Part shown: positions 16,732-24,291 of the stretch, one piece after another
How the letters are laid out: every line of letters starts with the position of its first letter
How positions within the stretch are numbered: the stretch's first letter is position 1
Origin: VAZQ01 sp040510815
GTDB taxonomy: Bacteria > Pseudomonadota > Alphaproteobacteria > Rhizobiales > Xanthobacteraceae
Length of the DNA stretch: 64,000 bases
Direction of reading: 5' to 3'
NCBI GenBank assembly: GCA_040510815.1
Contig: JBEVIH010000031.1
Location: 1 to 64,000, forward strand
Program-made: the position numbers and the translations under genes
The notes under the pieces: generated by a model
What the model saw: only the letters and a program-made list of their open reading frames with translations
Told to the model about the DNA's origin: nothing
The model's database searches: none

Positions 16732-19700
16732 CTATGCCGCCAGCTCGCGGACGGCCGCCCCACCACAGGCCTTGGCCGGATTCCCCCGCCAGGTGGCGTC
16801 GGCATCGACGATCTCGCCCTTCATCAGGAACGAATCCGGATCGAGCACGACGTTGTCACCCATCGTGACGCCGTAGTGCACGAACGCCGCGCAGCCGATC
16901 GAGCATTTGCTTCCGATCTTGATGGTGTCGCATTTGAAGACCCCCTCCTCCAGTGAGTGGCCCTGGAAGGTCGAGCCTTCGTTCAGGTTTGCGTGGTCGC
17001 CGACCTCGATCAACGACTTGTCGAAGAAGCGACATCCATCGTCGAACACCCTCCTGCCCAGCCTGACGCCCAGGAGGCGGGAGATCACGCTCGCGAAGGG
17101 CGTGCCCTTGAACACCGGAATGAACGGAGCTCCGGTGAATTTCCAATAGCGCTCGTGGCGCCAGAAGCGCTCGTCGTACATCGACACGATCTGTGGCGTC
17201 AGCGTCTTGAATCCGATGCTGGCGCGCTCCAGGAAGATGAACCAGGCAATCCCGGCGCATGACACGAACGCCGAAAAGACGAGGATCGCGAAAATGCCGT
17301 GCAGATGAAAATGCAGGATGGCGACGAATCCCGAGAGCAGGAAGGCGAAGAAAAAGAACCAATAGCCGAGCAGCATCGTTATCATCGTCACGATGTTGTA
17401 GCGGGTCTTTGCCGCAATCCGCTGCTCTCGGGTGGCGTCATCCATCATCGCCTGCAAGCTCTTGTCCCTGTCGACGACGCGCGGGATCTCGAAGCACGGC
17501 GATCCCAAGAGCCCGACGTTTTCCCGTACCGGCCCGTCGATCGGTATCATGACCTTGGTGCCGAGCAGGCAATTCGAGCCGGTCTTGCCGGCCGCCGGGT
17601 AATAGATTCGATTGCCCAGGTAGCTGCGGTCGCCGATCTTGACCTTGGCGAGCGTGAAAGCCGCGTTCGACATCGAGGCATTGAGCATGGTCAGCCCATC
17701 CGAGACCATCGTTCCGCTGCCGATGTCGCACAGGAAGGGAATGTCGTGTCGTTGATCCAGTCCGAAATTCGAGCCGGTCTGCACGATCTTGTTCAAGCGG
17801 TACCCGAGCCATTTCAAGTAGTGGGGAATGAAGACGCTGTCGCCGAAGATCACACTGAACACCTGGGAATTGCTGACCATCGAGACGATTCGATAAATGA
17901 CAAAGTGCACGCCGTAGAGAACGTAGGTCTTGTCCTCCCGCAGAAAGGCATAGAGCAGCCTGGGAACGATCAGGACAACCAGCAGCCCGACGGCGAGAGC
18001 GCCAAAAAACACCGACGAGGACACGATCAGCATCTCGATCGTCAGGAACAGCAATGCCGAGCCGAGCTGCTCGTGGATGAGGTGCGCGCTGGTATACGCG
18101 TAGAGATATTGGATCACGTAGTAGCCGAGCAGGACCGTCATCGGAGCAACGAGGCCGAACATGACGAAGAGCTGGTAGGCCGAATACAGGGCGCGCCGCA
18201 GCGGCGTGCACGCTTTCGCCTCGACGGTGCAATAGTTGGCGGTCGTCTCCTGGCCCGGCGAGCCGTGATAGCGCCTGCCCCTGGGAACCCGCTGCCCGGC
18301 TTGCAAAGACGATGCGTGCCCGAGTTGGGTGCCGTCCTCCATCGCCGTGTTGATGTCGAGGACGCTGCCTTCGCCGACATAAGCGTTGTCGCCGATGCTG
18401 ATCGGTCCGGTGTAGATATAGTTGGATTGCGCCTTGTAGCCCAAGGCGAGCGTCTCTCTGCGCAGGATCGTGTTGCTGCCGACCGAGATGAGGTCGGTGC
18501 ACACTGGAACCGATCCGGGCGCAACGACCGTATTGCGGCCGATCTTCATGCCGAGAAGCCGCAAGTAGAAGACGTAGAGCGGGCTGCCGACAAAAGCCGC
18601 GATCGGGGCGGTTTGAATGAGCGTCTTGACGAGCCAGAAGCGGAAATACCGAAGGCTCCAGATCGGGATGACCTCTTCCTTCCACTTCCCGATCAGCAGC
18701 CATTTCAAGGCGATGGGAATGACGCTGAGCGCGGCAAAGGCCGCGATGCCGAACGCGACGGCGCGCAGATAGGCCTCGACGGTAATGTTGATTGCGCCGT
18801 AGGTCCATTCCAGCCCAGTCACCAGCACCCAGATGCCGAACATCCCGTACGCGACATAGCACAGGGCCTGCAGCGCGCCGCATCCATAGTATTCGAAGTC
18901 GGACGGTATCCTGAATTGCTCCGGTCGCCGTTGAACGGCGATCTCCTCGGCCGCCGAGCCGAGATGGAGCGCGAGCTTTTCGATCGTCGGATTGAGATAG
19001 ATGTCCCGCATCGAAACGGCCGAGACATTCAGCCGCTTGCGGATCTCGGCGCCGAAGCGGGCCATCAGCAGAGAGTGAGCGCCCAGGTCCTGGAAAAAAT
19101 TGTCGGCGACGGAGACGCGCTCGATCTTCATGACCTCGATCAGGGCACCCGCCAGCGCCTCCTCCATCTCGCTTCTCGGCGCCACGAAATTGCTGCTGCC
19201 GGCCGAGAAGCGCGGCCCCTTGGGTGGCGGCAGATTCTTCCGATCCGCCTTGTTGCTCGACGTCATCGGGATGACGGGCAGCTTCTCGAGGTAGGCCGGA
19301 ACCATGTAGCCGGGCAGATGCTTTCGCAGGGTCTGCGAGACTTCGCCCGGCGCCAGCTCGGACGCCCCCTGCTTCAGGCTGTAGTACGCCACAAGCTCCA
19401 CGGTGCCCGGCTCTGACTCGTAGGTGTCGACCACCGCCTGCGCGATCTGCGGCAATTGCATCAGCACCGATTCGATCTCGGTCAGCTCGATCCGGTAACC
19501 GCGGATCTTGACCTGCGTGTCGATGCGGCCGTGAAACTCGAGCTCGTCGTTGTCGTTGATGCGGCCGAGATCGCCGGTGCGATAGATGCGCTGCGAGGGG
19601 TTGTTGGCGATGCTCAAGAAATCGGGAATGAACTTCTTCTCGGTCAGATCCGCCCGGTTGAGATATCCGGCGGCAAGCCCGATGCCGGCGATGCCGATTT

Positions 19701-20772
19701 CCCCGAGCCCGCCGTTTTCGACGGCCTTGTCCTCGTTCTCGTCGAGAATGACGATCGTGTAGGTCGGCAGCGGACCGCCGATCGTCACCGGCTTGTCCGG
19801 GTAGAGTTCCGTCAACGTCGCCGTGACCGTCGCCTCGGTTGGCCCATAGGCGTTCAAGATTGCGCGGCCGACACGATGCCAGCGGACCACGAGGTTGTGC
19901 GGACAGGCCTCGCCGGACACGAGCAGGATGCGCAGGTCCGGCAGGTCCTTCTCGATCGTCGCCAGCAAGGTGGGGACGCAGGCGAAATAGGTGACGCGCC
20001 GCTCCAGCAGAAAATCCGCCAGGTCGCTGCCGACCAGGCTGGTTCCCGGCTTTCCCGGCACCAGCGCCGCACCGGCGAGCAGCGGAACCCAAAGCTCCTC
20101 GACCGAGAAGTCGAAGGCAATCGTCATGCCTTGATAGGCGCGGTCGCCTTCGCGGATTCCGTACACCTCGGCCGCCACCTTCACGAAATTGCAGATGCTC
20201 GGATGCTCGATCGCGACGCCCTTCGGGGTGCCGGTCGTGCCCGAGGTGTAGATGATGTAGGCGAGCTGGTCGGCGGGCGGCGCCTGCTCGCCGTCGGCGA
20301 GGCGGATCGACTTTTTTGCATTGATTTCAGGCTCGGCGGTATCGAGGAAAATCTGCCGGACGGAGAACTCGCCGAGCTTCGAGCGAAAAGGCGACATCGA
20401 GACGATCGCCTTCACGTCGGCATCTTTCACGATGAATCCAATCCGCTCATTGGGAAAGCCGGCGTCGAGCGGGACATAGGCGGCGTTGATTTTCAGCACC
20501 GCCAACAGCGCCACATAGGCATCGGCGGTCTTGTCGAACATGAGGCCGACCCGGTCGCCGGATGTCAGCCCCTGCCCGATCAGGAAGCGCGCGACCTGGT
20601 TGGCGCGATTGTCGAGATCCCGAAACGTGAGCGCCGCGTCATCGGTGATCACCGCCAGCGCGGCGCCGTTGCTAGATGAATGCAACTGATCGCACCGTTC
20701 TTCGAACAGATGGTTGAGCCGTTCGCCCGCCTGCCAGCGAATCGCGTTGTCGGCGTTCTTGCACACGAGCAT
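16732..20772 (-). CDS. Pls/PosA-type single-module non-ribosomal peptide synthetase (poly-amino-acid synthetase family)
   Basis: 1346 residues: adenylation domain 25-520 (A3 AYIIYTSGTTGTPKGV 171-186; substrate Asp D221 in FDFSVEELW; A5 NAYGPTEA; A7 YRTGDLGR; A8 GRIDTQVKIRGYR; A10 Lys508), carrier domain with Ser567 in DLGAHSLLM, then a long C-terminal half of about six membrane helices alternating with three left-handed-beta-helix-like tandem segments (about 790-870, 1040-1110, 1250-1340). There is no ordinary condensation or thioesterase domain. This is the layout of epsilon-poly-lysine synthetase and relatives, which polymerise one cationic amino acid at the membrane. It lies 130 bases downstream of the diaminobutyrate transaminase, which suggests diaminobutyrate as monomer. 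Confidence 0.9.
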   Translation of the reverse strand: MLVCKNADNAIRWQAGERLNHLFEERCDQLHSSSNGAALAVITDDAALTFRDLDNRANQVARFLIGQGLTSGDRVGLMFDKTADAYVALLAVLKINAAYVPLDAGFPNERIGFIVKDADVKAIVSMSPFRSKLGEFSVRQIFLDTAEPEINAKKSIRLADGEQAPPADQLAYIIYTSGTTGTPKGVAIEHPSICNFVKVAAEVYGIREGDRAYQGMTIAFDFSVEELWVPLLAGAALVPGKPGTSLVGSDLADFLLERRVTYFACVPTLLATIEKDLPDLRILLVSGEACPHNLVVRWHRVGRAILNAYGPTEATVTATLTELYPDKPVTIGGPLPTYTIVILDENEDKAVENGGLGEIGIAGIGLAAGYLNRADLTEKKFIPDFLSIANNPSQRIYRTGDLGRINDNDELEFHGRIDTQVKIRGYRIELTEIESVLMQLPQIAQAVVDTYESEPGTVELVAYYSLKQGASELAPGEVSQTLRKHLPGYMVPAYLEKLPVIPMTSSNKADRKNLPPPKGPRFSAGSSNFVAPRSEMEEALAGALIEVMKIERVSVADNFFQDLGAHSLLMARFGAEIRKRLNVSAVSMRDIYLNPTIEKLALHLGSAAEEIAVQRRPEQFRIPSDFEYYGCGALQALCYVAYGMFGIWVLVTGLEWTYGAINITVEAYLRAVAFGIAAFAALSVIPIALKWLLIGKWKEEVIPIWSLRYFRFWLVKTLIQTAPIAAFVGSPLYVFYLRLLGMKIGRNTVVAPGSVPVCTDLISVGSNTILRRETLALGYKAQSNYIYTGPISIGDNAYVGEGSVLDINTAMEDGTQLGHASSLQAGQRVPRGRRYHGSPGQETTANYCTVEAKACTPLRRALYSAYQLFVMFGLVAPMTVLLGYYVIQYLYAYTSAHLIHEQLGSALLFLTIEMLIVSSSVFFGALAVGLLVVLIVPRLLYAFLREDKTYVLYGVHFVIYRIVSMVSNSQVFSVIFGDSVFIPHYLKWLGYRLNKIVQTGSNFGLDQRHDIPFLCDIGSGTMVSDGLTMLNASMSNAAFTLAKVKIGDRSYLGNRIYYPAAGKTGSNCLLGTKVMIPIDGPVRENVGLLGSPCFEIPRVVDRDKSLQAMMDDATREQRIAAKTRYNIVTMITMLLGYWFFFFAFLLSGFVAILHFHLHGIFAILVFSAFVSCAGIAWFIFLERASIGFKTLTPQIVSMYDERFWRHERYWKFTGAPFIPVFKGTPFASVISRLLGVRLGRRVFDDGCRFFDKSLIEVGDHANLNEGSTFQGHSLEEGVFKCDTIKIGSKCSIGCAAFVHYGVTMGDNVVLDPDSFLMKGEIVDADATWRGNPAKACGGAAVRELAA

Positions 20773-20800
20773 TTGAGTCTCACTTTGGCTAGTGAATGGG

Positions 20801-20842
20801 GCCCGCCCTCAGTGGGCCAAGGCGGCCTTCCTGAGGGCGGGC
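20801..20842 (-). promoter_or_regulatory. Intercistronic hairpin between the transaminase and the NRPS
   Basis: GCCCGCCCTCA (20801-20811) and TGAGGGCGGGC (20832-20842) form a perfect 11-bp stem with a 20-base loop in the 130-base gap between the transaminase stop (20903) and the NRPS start (20772). No T-run follows on the transcribed strand, so it is more likely an mRNA-stabilising or partial attenuating element than a full terminator (inference). Confidence 0.55.
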
Positions 20843-20902
20843 GGGCTGGGCTTTGCGCAGTCGCCGTTCGGCTTGTTCTCGGCAAAGCCGTCGTTTCTTC
20901 TG

Positions 20903-22258
20903 CTACGCCACCTCCCGCGTCAGCCGATCGGCGTGCAGGCGTGACATGACTGGCGTTGCAGCGCTCACCGTCCCGAACTCCTGCGCCATCGCGTGATTGA
21001 GGATCTCCAATGCCTCATCGAGCTCGTCGTAGCTGGTGGTGAGCGGCATCATGCACTTGATCACTTCGTCCTCGGGGCCGGCGCGCTCGATGATGAGGCC
21101 GTACTCGAAGGCCTTCGCGGTCACCGCCGCCGCGCGCTTGGGGTCGGCACAGCGCACGCCGATCATCATGCCGCGGCCGCGCACGTCGACCAGGTCGGGC
21201 GAATATTTGTCCGCCAGCACCTGCAGCCGCTTGCGCAGATACTCGCCCTTGGCGCGCACCTGCTGGCCGAATTCCGGCGTCCGCCAGTACTTCTCGAGCG
21301 CCGCGGTGGCGGTGACGAATGCGTGGTTGTTGCCGCGGAACGTGCCGTTGTGCTCGCCCGGCTTCCAGACGTCGAGCGACCGCTTGAGCACCACCAGCGC
21401 GAGCGGCAGCCCGTAACCGGACAGCGACTTCGACAGCGTGATGATGTCGGGCTTGATCCCGGCCGGCTCGAAGCTGAAGAACGTGCCGGTGCGGCCGCAA
21501 CCCGCCTGGATGTCGTCAACGATCAGCAGGATCTTGCGCTCGCTGCACAGCACATGCAGCCGCCGCAGCCATTCTGTGCTGGCCACGTTGAGGCCGCCCT
21601 CGCCCTGAACGGTTTCGAGGATCACCGCCGCCGGAAGCTCCATGCCGCTGGACGGATCGGAGAGCATGCGCTCGAGATGCGCGATGGTGTCGACCTCGCC
21701 GCCGAGATAGCCGTCGAACGGCATCGCGGTGGTGTTGCCCAGCGGCACGCCGGCGGCGCGGCGCAGATACTGGTTACCGGTGACCGACAGCGCGCCCATC
21801 GACACGCCGTGGAAACCGTTGGTGAAGTAGACGACGTTGGTGCGGCCAGTGGCCTTGCGGGCGATCTTCAGCGCCGCCTCGACTGCATTGGTGCCGGTCG
21901 GACCGGTGAACTGCATGACGTAGTCGTCGAGCCCGCGCGGCGCCAGGATGATGTCCTGCATCGCCTCCAGGAAGCGCTCCTTGGCTTCCGTGTGCAGATC
22001 AAGGCTGTGGGTGATGCCGTCCTGCTGGATGTAGTCGACCAACGCCTCCTTGAAGACGGGATTGTTGTGCCCGTAGTTCAACGAGCCGGCGCCGGCGAGG
22101 AAGTCGAGGTAGCGGCGGCCATGCACGTCCCGCAACTCGGAACCGCGCGCATGATTGAAGATGGCCGGGAAATTGCGCGCGTACGACTGCACATTTGATT
22201 CCAAACGGGCGAAGACTTCATTGTCGTTGCGCGGGGTGTTGCTCTGTCGGTACAGCAT
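20903..22258 (-). CDS. ectB: L-2,4-diaminobutyrate:2-oxoglutarate aminotransferase (EctB/Dat family)
   Basis: 451 residues, a class III PLP aminotransferase. EctB-diagnostic blocks are present: LDFLAGAGSLNYGHNNP, MQFTGPTGTNAVEAALK, ETVQGEGGLNVAS, LLIVDDIQAGCGRTGTFFSF, and the PLP lysine K277 in TLSKSLSGYGLPLAL, then KPGEHNGTFRGNN. It converts aspartate semialdehyde to L-2,4-diaminobutyrate. No ectA or ectC (ectoine) nor diaminobutyrate decarboxylase is nearby, so the product probably feeds the NRPS downstream. ATG 22258 has AGAGAGGAA upstream. A perfect Crp-type site lies about 100 bases upstream. Confidence 0.9.
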   Translation of the reverse strand: MLYRQSNTPRNDNEVFARLESNVQSYARNFPAIFNHARGSELRDVHGRRYLDFLAGAGSLNYGHNNPVFKEALVDYIQQDGITHSLDLHTEAKERFLEAMQDIILAPRGLDDYVMQFTGPTGTNAVEAALKIARKATGRTNVVYFTNGFHGVSMGALSVTGNQYLRRAAGVPLGNTTAMPFDGYLGGEVDTIAHLERMLSDPSSGMELPAAVILETVQGEGGLNVASTEWLRRLHVLCSERKILLIVDDIQAGCGRTGTFFSFEPAGIKPDIITLSKSLSGYGLPLALVVLKRSLDVWKPGEHNGTFRGNNHAFVTATAALEKYWRTPEFGQQVRAKGEYLRKRLQVLADKYSPDLVDVRGRGMMIGVRCADPKRAAAVTAKAFEYGLIIERAGPEDEVIKCMMPLTTSYDELDEALEILNHAMAQEFGTVSAATPVMSRLHADRLTREVA

Positions 22259-22324
22259 GGTTTCCTCTCTGCGCCCGGTTCTTGTTGGGTGCCGGGCTTG
22301 GGGGGCGACGCTCGCCCTCCCCCG

Positions 22325-22379
22325 TTGGTCGGGGCTCGGCCGCTTTGAGCGTGTGACAGCGATCACAAGAATGCGCTTT
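22325..22379 (-). repeat. Inverted promoter repeat, transaminase-side copy
   Basis: Read on the minus strand, the 28-base core (22379 to 22352) matches the plus-strand block 22607-22634 at 27 of 28 positions. The next 27 bases toward the gene match the other copy at about 20. The conservation covers the AAAGCGCATTCTTG flank as well as the Crp-type palindrome, indicating a duplicated promoter. Confidence 0.8.
22352..22367 (-). promoter_or_regulatory. Crp-type operator upstream of the diaminobutyrate transaminase
   Basis: TGTGACAGCGATCACA is a perfect match to TGTGA-N6-TCACA. Its centre is about 101 bases upstream of the transaminase start; a class I position (-61.5) would put transcription start near 22298, leaving a 40-base leader. 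The probable reader is the Crp-type protein encoded at 15629-16312. Confidence 0.75.
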
Positions 22380-22606
22380 TTCACGGCGGCGTGAGCAAAG
22401 CCGGCGACGAGCGCGCCCGAGGCGAATGAGCCGATTTGGGGGGAAGCCGCTGCGGACAGGCGTTCCGGCTTGGCGCTCGGCCGCGCGCACGCCATCAGCG
22501 ACCTTGTTTCAAGGCCTTTTCAACGATGCAGCCGTGTGAATTGCGGTCGGCGGCCAGGCTCGTTCTCTGTTGCGTTCGCCGCCGAACCGTCGGCCCCGCC
22601 GGCGGC

Positions 22607-22661
22607 AAAGCGCATTCTTGTGACCGCTGTCACATGCCCGAGGCGGCACAGCCACGACCAA
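22607..22661 (+). repeat. Inverted promoter repeat, small-gene-side copy
   Basis: Second copy of the duplicated promoter block, facing the 89-residue gene at 22703. The 28-base core 22607-22634 differs at a single position from the copy at 22352-22379 read on the opposite strand. Confidence 0.8.
22619..22634 (+). promoter_or_regulatory. Crp-type operator upstream of the 89-residue gene
   Basis: TGTGACCGCTGTCACA is a perfect TGTGA-N6-TCACA. Its centre is about 76 bases upstream of ATG 22703, so a class I promoter would start close to 22688, just before the ribosome site AGGAGA. Confidence 0.75.
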
Positions 22662-22702
22662 GCAGGAGCGTCGACAACAAGAACAAGAAACAGGAGACGA
22701 CA

Positions 22703-22972
22703 ATGCGCACCAAATCCGAGGAAACCCCACTCTTTCTGATCGGCAAAGACAGCCGCGGCAACTGGGTCGTCCAGGATAAGCGCGGCCTTCGTGGCGGGCT
22801 TTTTGTCAATCGCGCCGCCGCCCTCAAGTTTGCGCTGTTTGAGAACGGCGACCGGCCGGAGTTGGTGATCACCGTCCCCGGCGTGTTCGAGCTCGACATG
22901 AGCAGAAACGCCTTCGCGGCGCAGCCTTCGGCAACCTACGCCGAGCCTTCTCTGGCGCACCTGCACGGCTGA
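22703..22972 (+). CDS. Small conserved-looking protein, 89 aa
   Basis: MRTKSEETPLFLIGKDSRGN starts an 89-residue soluble protein with a compact alpha/beta pattern (LFLIGKDSRGNWVVQD, GGLFVNRAAALKFALFENG, ELVITVPGVFELDM) and a disordered tail. The middle looks like a 'read a flag, fill a field' RHH-free small domain seen in rhizobial genomes (from memory, function unknown). AGGAGA five bases upstream supports the start. A duplicated promoter with a Crp site precedes it and a canonical terminator follows it. It should be co-regulated with the transaminase-NRPS operon. Confidence 0.75.
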   Translation: MRTKSEETPLFLIGKDSRGNWVVQDKRGLRGGLFVNRAAALKFALFENGDRPELVITVPGVFELDMSRNAFAAQPSATYAEPSLAHLHG

Positions 22973-22996
22973 GCGTCGGAGCCACCTTCGGCGTCA

Positions 22997-23023
22997 GGGG
23001 TGACGGAAACGTCACCCCCTTTT
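22997..23023 (+). terminator. Rho-independent terminator after the 89-residue gene
   Basis: A 9-bp perfect stem GGGGTGACG / CGTCACCCC closes a GAAA tetraloop (23006-23009) and is followed by C and TTTT (23020-23023). It lies 24 bases beyond the stop at 22972 and 26 bases before the end of the convergent phosphopantetheinyl transferase gene. Confidence 0.85.
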
Positions 23024-23049
23024 GCGCTCCCGCGGCGCAGGCGCGACAG

Positions 23050-23820
23050 TCAGCGGTAGGCCCGACCTTGCGGCGCCGGCCAATCCCAGCATCGAAGCGT
23101 CCACCCCGTGCCTTCGACCGCCAGCGCCGCCTTGTAGCCGTCCGCCACGTCGAGTCCCTGCAAGCACCAGCGCCCAGCCTCGGCGGGATCGGGCCTGGTC
23201 GCCAGAAGCCGCGCCGGTTCGCCGGGCAGGAACGACACGTCGAACTGGTCCAGGGGGAGCGACAGGCCGTCGCCGATCGCCTTGATATAGGCCTCTTTCC
23301 GCGTCCAGCAGTCGAAGAACGCGTGGTGTTGCAGGTCGCCGGCAAGCGTGGCCAGGGCGTTGCGTTCATTCGCCGAAAAAAAACGCGCGGCGATCTCCCC
23401 GACCGCGATGTCGGTGCGGATGTGCTCGACGTCGATGCCCAGGGCACGGCCGGCTGTAACCGCGATGAGGACCAGCTCTCCCGCGTGCGACACGTTGAAC
23501 TGCAGGGACCTTTGCGCGAGATCGGCCGCCAGACTTGGCTTCCCGAACGGGCTGTAGTCGAAGCGCAACTGGCCGGGCGCCATGCCGAGGTAGCGCCCAA
23601 GCAGCGTTCTCAGCAATCCGCGAGCGACGAGATGGCACCGGCGGTCGCGCTCGAAATGAAACCGGCGCATCCGCTCGCGTTCGTCGGGCGCCAGAATGGG
23701 CTCCAGGTCCGCGATCGCCTCCGCCGACCAGTCGAGCGTCGCGCGCCAGACGTGGACCTCGTCCTTCGGCCAGGCGACATCGTCCGGCGGCGAGTTCCAT
23801 CCCGATCTGGCGAGGATCAT
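23050..23820 (-). CDS. 4'-phosphopantetheinyl transferase, Sfp type
   Basis: 256 residues with the Sfp family signatures: FVARGLLRTLLG-like block (HLVARGLLRTLL), SPFGKPSL, FNVSHAGELVLIAV, LGIDVEHIR (D130, E132: Mg2+ ligands) and FDCWTRKEAYIKAIGDGL (W172, K175, E176, K180). It transfers the phosphopantetheine arm of CoA to carrier-domain serines; the obvious local client is Ser567 of the NRPS. ATG 23820 is chosen to give the family length; ribosome-site support is weak and a longer N-terminus to 23940 cannot be excluded. It converges on the 89-residue gene. Confidence 0.88.
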   Translation of the reverse strand: MILARSGWNSPPDDVAWPKDEVHVWRATLDWSAEAIADLEPILAPDERERMRRFHFERDRRCHLVARGLLRTLLGRYLGMAPGQLRFDYSPFGKPSLAADLAQRSLQFNVSHAGELVLIAVTAGRALGIDVEHIRTDIAVGEIAARFFSANERNALATLAGDLQHHAFFDCWTRKEAYIKAIGDGLSLPLDQFDVSFLPGEPARLLATRPDPAEAGRWCLQGLDVADGYKAALAVEGTGWTLRCWDWPAPQGRAYR

Positions 23821-23890
23821 TCCGTATTTTACGATTTCATCGCGGCCGCTCAAGGTGAACGCGGGAGGCCCGGAATCGACCAATCTGTGA

Positions 23891-23908
23891 CGGCCGACAC
23901 GTCGGCCG
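23891..23908. promoter_or_regulatory. GC-rich palindrome in a divergent promoter region
   Basis: CGGCCGAC-AC-GTCGGCCG is an 8-bp-arm perfect inverted repeat in the 153-base gap between the phosphopantetheinyl transferase and the 55-residue gene; a TGTGA half-site abuts it at 23886-23890. It could be an operator, or simply GC-rich sequence. Confidence 0.35.
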
Positions 23909-23973
23909 CGCCGGCGACCGTCTAGGCTTGCATCGAACACGCCGGAGGTTCCGGCATAACTTCGGAGCTAGCC

Positions 23974-24141
23974 ATGACCATCGGTTCCAAATTCTGGCCC
24001 TCACCTCTGCGCCTCTGGCGCGGCGAGAACGACACCGCCCGCACCGCCGCATCTGCGGCCGCATCGGCGTCGACCCCCGAGGAACTGGCCTGGGAGCGTC
24101 GCTGGCAGGCGGAATGGGATCGCCGCAACGTCGAGGACTAG
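23974..24141 (+). CDS. Small Trp-rich protein, 55 aa
   Basis: ATG 23974 with GGAG six to seven bases upstream opens MTIGSKFWPSPLRLWRGEND, followed by an Ala/Ser stretch and an amphipathic acidic-basic tail (EELAWERRWQAEWDRRNVED). Four to five tryptophans in 55 residues are unusual. No family is recognised; no membrane segment. It is divergent from the phosphopantetheinyl transferase gene. Confidence 0.5.
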   Translation: MTIGSKFWPSPLRLWRGENDTARTAASAAASASTPEELAWERRWQAEWDRRNVED

Positions 24142-24291
24142 CCTGGCCGAGCCGGGTCGAAGCGAGCGCAAACGGCCTCGCATCGACCGGTCCTCGACCG
24201 GCCTCCCAGGCCGGTCCGCCCGCAGCCGGCGCGCCGGAGACTTGGCGGCGCCGCACCGATCGCCGACCTGGGCCCTCGGCCTCCTTGTTTT

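Larger units (their letters stand above)
22259..22702. other. Divergent regulatory region of the diaminobutyrate locus
   Basis: A 444-base gap between the leftward transaminase and the rightward 89-residue gene. It contains two inverted copies of a promoter-like block of about 55 bp (22325-22379 and 22607-22661), each holding one perfect TGTGA-N6-TCACA site and each oriented toward its own gene. The transaminase leader also has a small hairpin GCCCGG (22273-22278) / CCGGGC (22292-22297). No credible coding frame is seen. Confidence 0.75.

Noticed and set aside
17299..19416. A 705-codon open frame on the plus strand opposite the NRPS
   Set aside because: It is the complement of a strongly coding, motif-rich NRPS. 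The translation is rich in Asp/Arg/Gln/His with no domains, as expected from antisense of GC-rich codons.
20903..22258. Ectoine biosynthesis operon
   Set aside because: Only the EctB homologue is present. No EctA acetyltransferase, EctC synthase, EctD or ask gene occurs in the window.
22352..22634. Inverted 28-bp repeats as ends of an insertion sequence
   Set aside because: Only 227 bases lie between them, with no transposase frame or target duplication; the Crp palindromes and gene orientation explain them as promoters.
23886..23901. A fourth Crp site near the phosphopantetheinyl transferase gene
   Set aside because: Only the left half TGTGA matches; the right half reads ACACG, so it does not meet the TGTGA-N6-TCACA pattern.
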